Of a DNA stretch of 64,000 nt, positions 27,036 through 36,487 are shown piece after piece. The position numbers and the translations under genes were made by a program. Source of the stretch: Rhizobium oryzicola (GTDB lineage: Bacteria > Pseudomonadota > Alphaproteobacteria > Rhizobiales > Rhizobiaceae); assembly GCF_030504645.1 (NCBI RefSeq), contig NZ_JAUKWQ010000001.1:1-64000 (forward strand), given 5' to 3'. Below the pieces are notes generated by a model. The model was not told the origin of the DNA, searched no databases, and saw nothing but the letters and a program-made list of their open reading frames with translations. The stretch's first letter is position 1; each line of letters begins with the position of its first letter.

Positions 27036-29957
27036 TCAGGCGGCGATGAGGTTCTTGATTTTGGCCGCCAGGGCATCCATGGCAAAGGGTTTCGTCATGA
27101 TGTGCATGCCGGGTTCCAGGCTTGTCTGGTCCAGAATGGCATTTTCCGCATAACCTGTAATGAAGAGCACCCTGAGGCCCGGTCGATGATCCCGGGCCGC
27201 ATCTGCCAGTTGCCGGCCATTCATGCCATTCGGCAGGCCAACATCCGTCACCAACAGGTCGATCCGGTCACTTGATTCCAGGAAGGGCAGGGCAGACGCG
27301 GCATCATCTGCCTCGATAGCGCGATACCCCAGTTCCTCCAGCACTTCCACGATCAGCACACGCACCAGCGGTTCATCGTCGACCACCAGAACGGTTTCGC
27401 CATCGCCCGTCTGAAGGCTTGCAGCTTGCACCTCTTCGATCGCTGTGGTCTGCAAGTTGCCATTATGTCGCGGAAGATAGATGAAGACTTCCGTTCCCTT
27501 GCCCGGTTCCGTTTCGATCCTTGCCTGCCCACCGGACTGGCGGGCAAAGCCGTAGATCATGGAAAGACCAAGTCCGGTTCCCTGGCCGAGCGGCTTGGTG
27601 GTGAAAAACGGGTCGAAGGCGCGCGCCGCGACTTCCGGGCTCATACCCGTTCCAGTGTCGCGGACGGACAAGATCATGTAGTCACCCGGCTGCAGATTGC
27701 GCTCCCGTGCCTGGTTTCCTTCAAGCGTCACCTTGTCTGTGCGGATGGTCAAGCGTCCGCCATTGGGCATTGCGTCACGCGCGTTGATGCAAAGATTGAG
27801 CAGCGCATTTTCAAGCTGTCCCGGATCCACAAGCGAGTTCCAGGGACTATCGATGAGTACCGCCTCGATCGTGATCTCCGGGCCGACGGAGCGACGGACA
27901 AGTTCTTCCATGCCGTCAGCGAGGGCATTGATATCGGTCGGGCGCGGGTCCAGCGTCTGGCGCCTTGAAAAGGCAAGCAGCCGATGGGTGAGCCCGGTTG
28001 CCCTCCGCGTTGCGCCCTGGGCCGCGCTTGCATATTTCAGGGCATCCGGAATACGCCCCTGACCAAGCCGCAGATTGATGAGTTCCAGGCTGCCACTGAT
28101 ACCCGCCAGAATATTGTTGAAGTCGTGCGCAAGGCCACCGGTCAGCTGTCCCACCGCTTCCATCTTCTGGGCATGGCGCAGCGCCTCCTCGGACACCGCC
28201 AGCGCGGCTGCTGCCTCCTTCTCGGCCGTGACGTCGCGACCGCTGCCGTAAACGAGATCCCCTTCGATGGCACTGACCCAGGAAATCCAGCGAAAACCAC
28301 CCTCCTTATGACGATATCTGTTCTCGTAGGTAGGAATCTCTCCCTGAATATCGTTGTGTAGAACCGATCGCGTCATGTCGTGATCTTCTTCACGAATGAA
28401 GTCGAGTACTGGCCGTCCCAGCAACTCCTCCTCATGCCAGCCGAGAGTCTTCGTCACGGCAGGATTGACCGCGCGGAAGAGGCCCCCATGGTCGATCACC
28501 ACGTTCAGATCCTGGGTGTTGCGCCATACCCGATCTCTCTCCCGCGTGCGTTGCTCCACCTCGAGTTCAAGGGAATTCGCAAGCGTCTGCAGTGCCTGTT
28601 CCGCCCGGATGCGTTCCATGGCCACATGTGCCCGTGAAGCCACCTCTTTGATGAAGGCGGTATCCTCAGAGCACCATTCGCGCACGTGATCGCAATTGAC
28701 GAAGAACACTGCAACGATAGCGCCCTTCTCGACAATGCCAACATTCACGAATGAGCGTGCATGTCGCTTCAGCAAGTTCTGGGCAACTGCGGATGTACGG
28801 GGATCGGCGGTGACATCGGAAATCGCCACCACCTCATGAGCCAGGATATCGCGCGTCAGACCGTCGAGCCCGGTAAGATCGAGCTTGCCGTCAATGGCAG
28901 GCAAGCGGGGCGCGTTCCAGGCACGCAAGATGGAAAAGTAGGCACCATGGTCATCGACGGATCCGCAGCCGACCCGGCTGACCTCAAGTACCTCACCGAC
29001 GATGCGAGAGGCCGCAAATGCAATATCTTCCGCCGTGGAAAGGCTTTGAATGTCGCTGGTCAGACCCACCAGGGCGTCGCGGCGTCGTTCGGAGCGTTTG
29101 CGGGCCGTCACATCGCTGGCAGAACCGAACCATTCGGTGATGCTGCCGTTTTCATCGCGGACAGGCACCGCGCGTGAAAACACCCAGCCGATCGACCCGT
29201 CCACCTGCTTGACCTGATGTTCGAGCTGAAAGGCACGTTCCTTGCCGATAGCTTCCGTGATAGCAGCCTTCAGGTGTGGCTGATCATCCTTTGGGATATA
29301 ATCGTCCACCCAGGTACTGGTGGTTGCTTCCGCATCTGCAATGAAGCCGCGTCCGTCCAGCCAATGGAGAAGAGACCAGTCCGCGCTGACGCGGTAGACC
29401 GCATCCGAAGTAGAAAGCGTCAGCGCCCGGAAGCGTTCTTCACTTTCACGAACACGGCGTTGCCCCAGGACGTTCTGAGTTGTTTCTACAACGATCGCGA
29501 TGACGCCCGCCGGTTTTCCCGACTCGTCAAGAACCGGAGAATAGTCCAGGTTCATCCAGACCTGTTCCGGCTTGCCGCTGCGAAACAGGGTCAGTTCCTG
29601 GTCCTTGTAGGCGAGCGTACGACCCGAAAGTCCGACGCGCATGACATTGTCGTTGAAGTCTGCAACCTCCGCCCAGCCTTCCCTGACCTTCGAACCCAGA
29701 AGCTCAGGATGCCGCGCGCCTGCAAATTCCGAATAAGCATCATTGTAGATCATGATACCGTCTTCGCCCCAAAGCAGCACGATCGGCACCGGTGACAGCA
29801 ACAGCATGCCTGTGACGGATTTCAGGCTTTGCGGCCATTGATACAAAGGCCCAAGGCTAGTCTTGGACCAGTCAAAGGCGCGGATAAGTTCTCCCATCTG
29901 CCCGCCACCGACGGGAAAGGGTACCTCGGGGCTGCTGATCCTTATATGCTCTGTCAT
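27036..29957 (-). CDS. Hybrid sensor histidine kinase with PAS, GAF and receiver domains
   Basis: A soluble 973-residue kinase with no membrane helix. Order: PAS-like domain (about 45-160), PAS (about 170-290), GAF (about 300-455), PAS (about 475-590), HisKA dimerisation domain with phospho-acceptor in LTGGLAHDFNNILAGI, ATPase domain with NLCINARDAMPNGG, DTGTGM and GTGLGLSMIYGFA, and a C-terminal receiver (about 855-970) with LLVTDVGLP and MTKPFAMDAL. All catalytic boxes are intact. It starts 95 bases after the response regulator stop on the same strand, so it may be in the LOV operon or separate. The signal is unknown. Confidence 0.9.
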   Translation of the reverse strand: MTEHIRISSPEVPFPVGGGQMGELIRAFDWSKTSLGPLYQWPQSLKSVTGMLLLSPVPIVLLWGEDGIMIYNDAYSEFAGARHPELLGSKVREGWAEVADFNDNVMRVGLSGRTLAYKDQELTLFRSGKPEQVWMNLDYSPVLDESGKPAGVIAIVVETTQNVLGQRRVRESEERFRALTLSTSDAVYRVSADWSLLHWLDGRGFIADAEATTSTWVDDYIPKDDQPHLKAAITEAIGKERAFQLEHQVKQVDGSIGWVFSRAVPVRDENGSITEWFGSASDVTARKRSERRRDALVGLTSDIQSLSTAEDIAFAASRIVGEVLEVSRVGCGSVDDHGAYFSILRAWNAPRLPAIDGKLDLTGLDGLTRDILAHEVVAISDVTADPRTSAVAQNLLKRHARSFVNVGIVEKGAIVAVFFVNCDHVREWCSEDTAFIKEVASRAHVAMERIRAEQALQTLANSLELEVEQRTRERDRVWRNTQDLNVVIDHGGLFRAVNPAVTKTLGWHEEELLGRPVLDFIREEDHDMTRSVLHNDIQGEIPTYENRYRHKEGGFRWISWVSAIEGDLVYGSGRDVTAEKEAAAALAVSEEALRHAQKMEAVGQLTGGLAHDFNNILAGISGSLELINLRLGQGRIPDALKYASAAQGATRRATGLTHRLLAFSRRQTLDPRPTDINALADGMEELVRRSVGPEITIEAVLIDSPWNSLVDPGQLENALLNLCINARDAMPNGGRLTIRTDKVTLEGNQARERNLQPGDYMILSVRDTGTGMSPEVAARAFDPFFTTKPLGQGTGLGLSMIYGFARQSGGQARIETEPGKGTEVFIYLPRHNGNLQTTAIEEVQAASLQTGDGETVLVVDDEPLVRVLIVEVLEELGYRAIEADDAASALPFLESSDRIDLLVTDVGLPNGMNGRQLADAARDHRPGLRVLFITGYAENAILDQTSLEPGMHIMTKPFAMDALAAKIKNLIAA

Positions 29958-30052
29958 GATCGGCGCCTTTGCCGCATAGGGTTATTGCCTCTGGCAATCC
30001 TTCGGTTGTTGACTGGAGTGGATCATCGGGGCAGATGCCATCGCACGCACGA

Positions 30053-30487
30053 TTACCCCGCGCATGACACGCGTGTTTCGTTTTTGATACGGGGAGCCGG
30101 TACGAGGCTGGGAGGAATGGGATCCGATTTTGCGCCGCTGACAAAGCGCTCAATGAAACCGAGCGCATGTTGCAGCCCATTCATTGTATAGGGTTTTTCG
30201 ATGGCTCCAAGAGCGCCGGCGAAATCTTCCGGGATACGTTTCAGATTACCGGTCACAAATACATATGGAATCCCAAGTCCGGCAAGGTGTCGCCCGACAT
30301 CGATGCCGCTTGGACCATCCAGCAGATGGATATCCACGAAGGCGAATTCCGGACGGCTCTGGTCGGCAAGCTTCTTTGCCTGTGCGCTCGACATGGCTTG
30401 GCCGACAATCGTATGACCGGCCGTCTCAAGCTCGCTTTCCAGTTCAAGTGCCAGCAATGCTTCGTCTTCGACGATCAGAATGTTCAA
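30053..30487 (-). CDS. Single-domain response regulator (partner of LOV kinase)
   Basis: A 144-residue receiver-only protein with an extra 20-residue tail. Acidic pair in LIVEDEALLALELE, phospho-acceptor Asp in FAFVDIHLLDGPSG, Thr in PYVFVTGN and Lys in IEKPYTMNGL are present. The VFVTGN segment is close to the FATGUY-type receivers found beside HWE/HisKA_2 kinases such as S. meliloti Sma0114, and to LovR of Caulobacter. The start overlaps the LOV kinase stop (ATGA). Without an output domain it probably acts by protein contact or as a phosphate sink (inference). Confidence 0.9.
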   Translation of the reverse strand: MNILIVEDEALLALELESELETAGHTIVGQAMSSAQAKKLADQSRPEFAFVDIHLLDGPSGIDVGRHLAGLGIPYVFVTGNLKRIPEDFAGALGAIEKPYTMNGLQHALGFIERFVSGAKSDPIPPSLVPAPRIKNETRVSCAG

Positions 30488-31614
30488 TGGTGTTCTCCTT
30501 CGTCGTAAACCTCGACCGGCGCCGTGACCCTGACCACCGTATCGCTGCCCTCTTGCGACCGCTCAATTGTTGCTTTTACCTGGCGCGCGCAAGCATCCAG
30601 AATAAGCCGGCTAAATTCCTGCTCTTCCTGATTCACGGGCATTGGCTCCATGCTATCCGCGACGCATAGTAGGAAGTGCCCGTTCAGGCGCTTGACCTCG
30701 ATCCTGATGGTTCCGCCGCCATCCTTCAGACCACGGCGGACTGCATCGCCAACCAGTTCGTTGATGATAAGCGCAAAGGGTGAGGCTTTGATCGCGGGCA
30801 CCAGAACCGGCGAGACATCAAAAGTCAGATGAATATCCTCGCGTCCGAGCGCGCCAACCATATCCGTCACTAATTCCGTAGCGAAGTCGGCAATGTCAAA
30901 GCGCGTGACATCGTCCGTCGTGAAGAGCTTGCGCTGCACGATGGATAGGGCTTCCACGCGCTCCAGAACGGTCATCAGCGTTCGGCGCACCGTCGGGTCC
31001 CCCGTGATGCGTGCCTGCAGCTTCAGGATGGATGCGATCGTCAGCAGGTTGTTCTTGACCCGGTGATCCACCTCGTGGACCAGCAGCGTGCGTGCTTCCA
31101 GCGCCTCGCTCAGATCGCGCGTACGCCGCGCGACTTCATCTTCTGCAGAACTGCGCGCCTTTGCCAGTTCCATCTGCTTGTCTTTGACGTCGGTGAAGTC
31201 CAGTTGCGAGGCAAAGAAATAGCGAACGGTTCCCCCGCTGTCGCGAACAGGGCTGATGAAGAGCGCATTCCAGAACGGGCTACCATCCTTGCGATAGTTC
31301 AAAACGTCGCAGGCGATGCTTTCCTCATTCTGGATGGCTTGGCGAATACGCTGGATGACCTGCGGCTCACTGCCTGGCCCCTGCAGGAGCCTGCAATTTC
31401 GTCCCACCAGCTCCTCTTGGGAGTAGCCAGTCAATTCGGAAAAGGCGCGATTGGAGAAGATGATCGGATTATCTGGTTGGTGCGGATCGGTGATGATCAT
31501 CGGCATGCGCGTCGCCTTGAAGGCTGCCGCGAAGGGGTCTTCGGACACGTGTTCCGCAAGCAGGCGATCACCTGCGTCTCGCGCGTCCTGTCGTGAACTT
31601 TCTGTCTCTGTCAT
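30484..31614 (-). CDS. LOV-domain photosensor histidine kinase (HisKA_2 type)
   Basis: Soluble 376-residue protein. The N-terminal LOV domain (about 28-143) has the flavin-binding motif GRNCRLLQ with the adduct-forming Cys74, the flavin contacts Asn106 and Asn116 and the signalling Gln137 in FASQLDFTD, so it should be a blue-light sensor. A linker helix leads to a HisKA_2 domain with His184 in HEVDHRVKNNL. The ATPase domain looks degraded: the N box reads NELVGDAVRR (Asp for the usual second Asn), the G1 region is ADSMEPMP without its glycines and no GxGL-type G2 box is seen. Related to Caulobacter LovK and S. meliloti Sma0113. First gene of an operon with the receiver protein; an EcfG promoter lies 43 bases upstream. 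Confidence 0.9.
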   Translation of the reverse strand: MTETESSRQDARDAGDRLLAEHVSEDPFAAAFKATRMPMIITDPHQPDNPIIFSNRAFSELTGYSQEELVGRNCRLLQGPGSEPQVIQRIRQAIQNEESIACDVLNYRKDGSPFWNALFISPVRDSGGTVRYFFASQLDFTDVKDKQMELAKARSSAEDEVARRTRDLSEALEARTLLVHEVDHRVKNNLLTIASILKLQARITGDPTVRRTLMTVLERVEALSIVQRKLFTTDDVTRFDIADFATELVTDMVGALGREDIHLTFDVSPVLVPAIKASPFALIINELVGDAVRRGLKDGGGTIRIEVKRLNGHFLLCVADSMEPMPVNQEEQEFSRLILDACARQVKATIERSQEGSDTVVRVTAPVEVYDEGEHH

Positions 31615-31656
31615 CAGGAGGTGGCATATCTTTGAAGGCCGGGCATGGAGACGTCA

Positions 31657-31681
31657 AACGCACTAACTAGCAAAAGGTTCC
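31657..31681 (-). promoter_or_regulatory. EcfG (general stress sigma) promoter of the LOV kinase operon
   Basis: On the minus strand GGAAC (31681-31677) and CGTT (31660-31657) are separated by exactly 16 bases, matching the EcfG consensus. The start codon of the LOV kinase is 43 bases further on. In Caulobacter, LovK-LovR feeds into this same stress pathway, so a feedback loop is plausible. Confidence 0.75.
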
Positions 31682-31997
31682 TGAGAATATCGTATCAGCC
31701 TAAAATTGCAAAACTCAGGATTCGCCCTTGGTTGGTTGAAGGTTTATGCGCGCCGTCTATCAGCCGGTTAGCCTCCGGAAACAGCGCGACCACCCTTGTT
31801 GAATCGATGCAGGAAAGACTTATCCCATTGATAAGGCTATTGGGATGGATGCTTGTACGACTTTGCACCTTCTATGATCAGAGGCGACGCATCCGGTGCC
31901 GCTAACCATTTACATGAATTGGCTTGGATCCGTCAAAAAAATGCAATGTGGTGCTTGTGTAATAAATCGGGCTCGTCTATATCGGCGCCACTGGTTT
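31682..31997. other. Non-coding spacer before tRNA-Pro
   Basis: A 300-base stretch, AT-richer than the surroundings. The only frame of any length (plus strand, 31645-31905) has no ribosome binding site and no recognisable domain. It should contain the tRNA promoter, but no clear -35/-10 pair stands out. No integrase or attachment repeat was seen next to the tRNA. Confidence 0.4.
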
Positions 31998-32074
31998 CGG
32001 AGTGTAGCGCAGTCTGGTAGCGCACCACGTTCGGGACGTGGGGGTCGAGTGTTCGAATCACTCCACTCCGACCA
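31998..32074 (+). tRNA. tRNA-Pro (anticodon CGG)
   Basis: A 77-base cloverleaf including an encoded CCA end. The acceptor arm CGGAGTG pairs with CACTCCG, the D arm holds GCGC-AGTCTGGTA-GCGC, the anticodon stem CCACG/CGTGG encloses TTCGGGA with anticodon CGG, and the T arm contains GTTCGAATC. The 3' end is intact, with no sign of an inserted element. Confidence 0.97.
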
Positions 32075-32123
32075 GTTTAACTTTCCCAATCGTCCTCATC
32101 TGTTCCTGCCTAGATGCGTTGCC

Positions 32124-33668
32124 CTATGCTCTCAGCGCCTTGAGGGGTGGCTCCGCCAGCATGTTCAAGGCTTCCGTTGCCGGCACGGCCTTGCCGAAGA
32201 AGTAGCCTTGGCCGTAGGTGCAGCCCATATCGATTAGCGATGTCAGCTGGTCTGGGGTTTCGATGCCTTCGGCCGTGGTGGGAACTTCCAGGCCGATGCC
32301 GAGACCGACGATCGCCTTGACGATCTTTTCCTGCTTTTCCTGATCCTGGAAGGACGCGACGAAGCTTCGGTCGATCTTGATCTTGTCGAAGCTGAAGTTC
32401 GACAGCTGCGCCAAGCTGGAGTAGCCAGTGCCGAAATCGTCTAGCGCAACCGAGATACCAGCGGTTCTCAGATCGCTCAAAACGACCGCTGCGGTGTTTA
32501 CATCCTGGATAAGCGCCGTTTCCGTGATTTCAATTTCCAGGCGCTTCGGCTGAAAGCCCGTCTGCGAAAGGATCTTAAGGATGCGCAGACCGAGCAACTT
32601 GTCCTGCAACTGGATCGGAGAGATGTTGAAAGACAGTATGACCTCCGGCGGCCAGTTCATCGCGTCCTCGCAGGCACGGCGCAACAGGCTTTCGGTCAAT
32701 TCCATTATCAGACCCGTTTCTTCCGCCAGCGGAATGAAATCCATAGGCGAAATGAATTCACCACCCATCTGCCATCGCGCCAATGCTTCGAAGCCGATAA
32801 TTCGCGATTTCTGGAGATCGACGATAGGCTGGTAATAGGGCTGAATGCCGCCAGCCCGGATGGCGTCGCGCAGATTGCGCTCAGCCCGATCACGCGCCAG
32901 CATACGTTCCTGCATGGTTTTGTCGAAAGCCCGCAGGGAGCCACGTCCGGCAGCCTTGGCCGCATACATGGCCGCATCGGCGCAGCGCAGGCAGTCACGT
33001 GCAGCCGTTGCATCCTCTGGACAGGTCGCCATGCCGATACTGGCGCCGATGTCGAGCGGCGTTCCGTTTAAAAGCACCGGCTTGTTTAATGCCTGCAGCA
33101 GTTGCTTGGCAATCTGTGGTGCGTCCGCTGAGGGCTCGACGTAAAGAACAAACTCGTCGCCGCCCGAGCGGAAGACATGCTCTTCTGCGATTTCTTCCCG
33201 GATGCGATCCGCTACCGTCCGCAAAACGCTGTCACCCGCGTGATGTCCCATCATGTCATTGATTTTCTTGAACCCGTCGAGATCAATGACCAGAATTGAA
33301 AAGGAGCTGCGCAAACCACTTTGCTTGCCGAGTGCATCAAGTCTTTCTTCCAGGCTGTGTCGATTGTGCAATCCCGTCAGCCGGTCATGCAGTGCCATCC
33401 AGTCCGCTCTGGTCTCAGCACTCTCTCGGCGCTCACGCTCCTTTCGCACATTCCACAAACGGAAGGCGGCATAGAGCATGCAAAGTATGCCCACGGAATC
33501 AACGGCAAGATCCAGCGCATGAAATAGGTAGTGGCTCGTTAGCGAATCGAACGCCGGTTCAGCAGCTTCCTTGTCGAGCTCAATATTATTTAAGAATGAC
33601 AGGACGGCAGCGATGATGATGACGAACATCAGGCCATAAAGGCGCAGGTTGCCCCGAAAAGACGCCAT
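32124..33668 (-). CDS. Membrane-anchored GGDEF-EAL protein
   Basis: Cyclic-di-GMP turnover protein of 514 residues. Two hydrophobic helices near the N-terminus (about 8-24 and 48-68) flank a short external loop and anchor it. The GGDEF domain (about 95-250) keeps RSGGDEFVLY, so it may make cyclic di-GMP; the EAL domain (about 270-505) keeps FEALARW, SFNISPIQ, EITETAL, ALDDFGTGYSSL, KIKIDRSF and AEGIE, so it should be able to hydrolyse it. Which activity dominates cannot be told. ATG 33668 has GGAGTG upstream; the frame is open 27 codons further but without a good start. Single gene, convergent with tRNA-Pro. Confidence 0.92.
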   Translation of the reverse strand: MASFRGNLRLYGLMFVIIIAAVLSFLNNIELDKEAAEPAFDSLTSHYLFHALDLAVDSVGILCMLYAAFRLWNVRKERERRESAETRADWMALHDRLTGLHNRHSLEERLDALGKQSGLRSSFSILVIDLDGFKKINDMMGHHAGDSVLRTVADRIREEIAEEHVFRSGGDEFVLYVEPSADAPQIAKQLLQALNKPVLLNGTPLDIGASIGMATCPEDATAARDCLRCADAAMYAAKAAGRGSLRAFDKTMQERMLARDRAERNLRDAIRAGGIQPYYQPIVDLQKSRIIGFEALARWQMGGEFISPMDFIPLAEETGLIMELTESLLRRACEDAMNWPPEVILSFNISPIQLQDKLLGLRILKILSQTGFQPKRLEIEITETALIQDVNTAAVVLSDLRTAGISVALDDFGTGYSSLAQLSNFSFDKIKIDRSFVASFQDQEKQEKIVKAIVGLGIGLEVPTTAEGIETPDQLTSLIDMGCTYGQGYFFGKAVPATEALNMLAEPPLKALRA

Positions 33669-33833
33669 AATGCACTCCGTTAGAGGCTGGTGGAGGCTGG
33701 CCTTCATGGCGACGCATGGCGAACCTGATGTTCGCAAAGATAGACCCAAGGTTGCGCAAATTAATTAAGGTGATGCTAATGAGGCCTGCGCATCTTTATC
33801 GATGATTTTCTGGCGTCCCTGGATGACGAACTG

Positions 33834-33847
33834 TTGATTCAGATCAA
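33834..33847 (+). promoter_or_regulatory. FNR/FixK box upstream of ccoN
   Basis: TTGATTCAGATCAA is a perfect TTGAT-N4-ATCAA dyad centred about 106 bases before the ccoN start. Such boxes drive cbb3 oxidase operons under low oxygen through FnrL, FnrN or FixK. Confidence 0.9.
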
Positions 33848-33946
33848 GGCCCTCTGGTCAAGGGAATGCAATCTCTCCCAGCGATGGGGTAGGTCGGTCT
33901 TGGCCGATGAACCCCTTTGACTTTTCGCCTCAGGGGGATGTTCAAA

Positions 33947-35569
33947 ATGAACAATGCCGTGCCGATCGTGGCGCTGACCGTGGGCGCGTTCCTAGCGCTT
34001 CTCGGCGCAGGTTTTGCCTACGACAATCTCTTTGCAGCCCACATGTGGGTGCTGTTCTTCTCGCTGGCCGCAGGCACGATCGTGCTGCTGCGCCAACTCA
34101 AATTTGCGCCGGCTTCCAAGGCCAAGGCAAATGCCGCTGCTTCCGAATATTTCGATGAAGTCATCAAATATGGAACAGTTGCGACGACCTTCTGGGGTGT
34201 CGTGGGCTTTCTGGTCGGCGTCGTCATCGCGCTTCAGCTCGCCTTTCCGGATTTGAACTTCGGTCCGTGGTTCAACTTCGGCCGCATGCGTCCGCTGCAC
34301 ACCTCCGCCGTCATCTTCGCGTTCGGCGGCAATGCCCTGCTTTGCACGTCCTTTTACGTGGTGCAGAGAACCTGTCGCGCCCGCCTGTTTGGCGGTGACC
34401 TCGCCTGGTTCGTTTTCTGGGGCTACCAGCTCTTCATTATCCTCGCTGCCACAGGCTATCTGCTCGGCATCACGCAGGGCAAGGAATATGCGGAGCCGGA
34501 ATGGTATGTCGACCTGTGGCTGACAGTCGTCTGGGTCGCCTACCTCATCGTCTTCCTCGGCACGATCCTGATCCGCAAGGAGCCGCATATTTATGTGGCG
34601 AACTGGTTCTATCTGGCCTTCATCGTGACGATTGCCATGCTGCATATCGTCAACAACCTGGCGGTTCCGGTCTCCTTCCTTGGCGTCAAGAGCTACTCTG
34701 CCTTCTCCGGCGTGCAGGATGCACTGACCCAGTGGTGGTATGGCCATAATGCCGTGGGCTTCTTCCTCACCGCAGGCTTCCTCGGCATGATGTACTACTT
34801 CGTGCCCAAGCAGGCCGGTCGCCCGGTCTATTCCTATCGCCTGTCGATCATCCACTTCTGGGCGCTGATCTTCATGTATATCTGGGCGGGTCCCCACCAC
34901 CTGCATTACACGGCTCTGCCGGATTGGGCGCAGACGCTCGGCATGGTCTTCTCGGTCATGCTGTGGATGCCTTCCTGGGGCGGCATGATCAACGGCCTGA
35001 TGACGCTCTCGGGCGCCTGGGACAAAATCCGCACCGATCCGATCATTCGCATGATGGTGATTGCGATTGCCTTCTACGGCATGTCGACCTTCGAAGGCCC
35101 GATGATGTCGGTCAAGGCCGTCAACTCGCTCAGCCACTACACGGACTGGACCATTGGTCACGTGCATTCCGGTGCGCTTGGCTGGGTCGGCATGATTTCC
35201 TTCGGCGCCGTCTACTTCCTGGTTCCCAAGCTGTGGCACCGCAACCGCCTCTACAGCCTCGCCATGGTCAACTGGCACTTCTGGCTCGCAACGCTCGGCA
35301 TCGTCGTCTACGCGGCCGTCATGTGGGTTGCCGGTATCCAGCAGGGCCTGATGTGGCGCGAATACGATAACCAGGGCTTCCTCGTCTACTCCTTCGCCGA
35401 AGCCGTGGCTGCCATGTTCCCCTACTACGTACTGCGCGCCGTCGGCGGTGGCATGTACCTGCTGGGCTCGCTGATCATGGCCTACAACATCACCATGACC
35501 ATCCTTGGCTATGAGCGTCAGGAAACCCTCCCGGGATCTGCACCTGCCGCCCTGCAGCCGGCAGAATAA
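33947..35569 (+). CDS. ccoN: cbb3-type cytochrome c oxidase subunit I
   Basis: Catalytic heme-copper subunit of the high-affinity oxidase, 540 residues with about 12-14 helices. Heme and copper ligands lie in [49 protein letters not shown] and [15 protein letters not shown]. It is first in ccoNOQP. I chose ATG 33947, with GGGGG 9 bases upstream; ATG 33938 and a TTG-like longer frame are possible. The rhizobial name is fixN. Expressed under low oxygen through the FNR box upstream. Confidence 0.97.
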   Translation: MNNAVPIVALTVGAFLALLGAGFAYDNLFAAHMWVLFFSLAAGTIVLLRQLKFAPASKAKANAAASEYFDEVIKYGTVATTFWGVVGFLVGVVIALQLAFPDLNFGPWFNFGRMRPLHTSAVIFAFGGNALLCTSFYVVQRTCRARLFGGDLAWFVFWGYQLFIILAATGYLLGITQGKEYAEPEWYVDLWLTVVWVAYLIVFLGTILIRKEPHIYVANWFYLAFIVTIAMLHIVNNLAVPVSFLGVKSYSAFSGVQDALTQWWYGHNAVGFFLTAGFLGMMYYFVPKQAGRPVYSYRLSIIHFWALIFMYIWAGPHHLHYTALPDWAQTLGMVFSVMLWMPSWGGMINGLMTLSGAWDKIRTDPIIRMMVIAIAFYGMSTFEGPMMSVKAVNSLSHYTDWTIGHVHSGALGWVGMISFGAVYFLVPKLWHRNRLYSLAMVNWHFWLATLGIVVYAAVMWVAGIQQGLMWREYDNQGFLVYSFAEAVAAMFPYYVLRAVGGGMYLLGSLIMAYNITMTILGYERQETLPGSAPAALQPAE

Positions 35570-35581
35570 GGAGCGGGCACC

Positions 35582-36313
35582 ATGTCACTTCTCGAAAAAC
35601 ATCAGTTCATCGAACGTAATGCCACGTTGCTTCTGGTCGGCTCGCTTCTGGTGGTCTCCATCGGCGGCATCGTGGAAATCGCACCGCTCTTCTACCTCGA
35701 GAACACCATCGAAAAGGTTGAAGGCATGCGACCCTACTCGCCGCTGGAGCTGGCGGGCCGCAACATCTACATCCGGGAAGGCTGCTATCTCTGCCATAGC
35801 CAGATGATCCGTCCGTTCCGCGATGAGGTGGAGCGCTACGGTCACTACTCGCTGGCAGCGGAAAGCATGTACGACCACCCCTTCCAGTGGGGTTCCAAGC
35901 GTACCGGACCGGACCTTGCCCGTGTGGGTGATCGCTATTCCAACGAATGGCACGTCCAGCACCTAACACGCCCGCGCGACGTGGTGCCGGAATCCATCAT
36001 GCCGAGCTACGCCTTCCTCAAGGAAACGCCGCTGAAGGTGACCGATGTCTCCATGGACCTGAAGGCCAACCGCGCGGTTGGCGTTCCCTACACGGATGAC
36101 ATGATCGCCAACGCAAAGGCCGACCTTGCCGCCCAGGCTGATCCGAACGCCGACACGAAGGGGCTTCTGGCTCGCTACCCCAAGGCAAAGGTGGGCGATT
36201 TCGACGGCGATCCGACCAAGCTGACCGAGATGGACGCTCTCATCGCCTATCTGCAGATGCTCGGCACGCTGGTCGATTTCTCGACATATGACGACGCCAC
36301 CGGTTATCGCTGA
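35582..36313 (+). CDS. ccoO: cbb3-type oxidase mono-heme subunit II
   Basis: Membrane-anchored cytochrome c subunit, 243 residues. One helix at about 16-38 is followed by a periplasmic domain with the heme c site [12 protein letters not shown] (CxxCH, about 65-69) and later segments [19 protein letters not shown] and IMPSYAFL typical of CcoO/FixO. It follows ccoN by 12 bases, with AAGGAG before the start. Transfers electrons from CcoP to the CcoN site. Confidence 0.97.
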   Translation: MSLLEKHQFIERNATLLLVGSLLVVSIGGIVEIAPLFYLENTIEKVEGMRPYSPLELAGRNIYIREGCYLCHSQMIRPFRDEVERYGHYSLAAESMYDHPFQWGSKRTGPDLARVGDRYSNEWHVQHLTRPRDVVPESIMPSYAFLKETPLKVTDVSMDLKANRAVGVPYTDDMIANAKADLAAQADPNADTKGLLARYPKAKVGDFDGDPTKLTEMDALIAYLQMLGTLVDFSTYDDATGYR

Positions 36314-36323
36314 GGAGGGTGTG

Positions 36324-36485
36324 ATGGACGAAACCGAGATCTACACCGCAATGCGCCACTTCGCCGATAGCTGGGGCCTCCTGGCGATGACGCTGTTCTT
36401 TGTCGGCGCGCTGCTCTTCACCTTGCGTCCCGGCGCAAAGGCTTCCGCAAACGAAGCCAAGCTAATCCCTCTGAAGGAGGATTGA
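36324..36485 (+). CDS. ccoQ: cbb3-type oxidase subunit CcoQ
   Basis: A 53-residue peptide with one hydrophobic helix (GLLAMTLFFVGALLFTLRPG), matching CcoQ/FixQ by size, sequence pattern and position between ccoO and ccoP. ATG 36324 has GAGGAGGG directly upstream. CcoQ stabilises the complex in studied species. Its stop lies two bases before the ccoP start. Confidence 0.93.
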   Translation: MDETEIYTAMRHFADSWGLLAMTLFFVGALLFTLRPGAKASANEAKLIPLKED

Positions 36486-36487
36486 TC

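Noticed and set aside
30484..31614. LOV kinase as a pseudogene
   Set aside because: Frame is complete, coupled to the next gene and preceded by a good promoter; only the ATPase motifs deviate.
31645..31905. 86-codon frame before tRNA-Pro
   Set aside because: Overlaps the EcfG promoter of the LOV kinase, no ribosome binding site, basic low-information protein.
31998..32074. tRNA-Pro as integration site of a genomic island
   Set aside because: No integrase gene and no repeated tRNA 3' end was found nearby; neighbours look like core genes.
33992..35278. Long open frame antisense to ccoN (428 codons)
   Set aside because: Composition is His/Glu/Asp/Arg-rich as expected from the complement of a GC-rich membrane protein gene; the plus strand encodes a clear CcoN.
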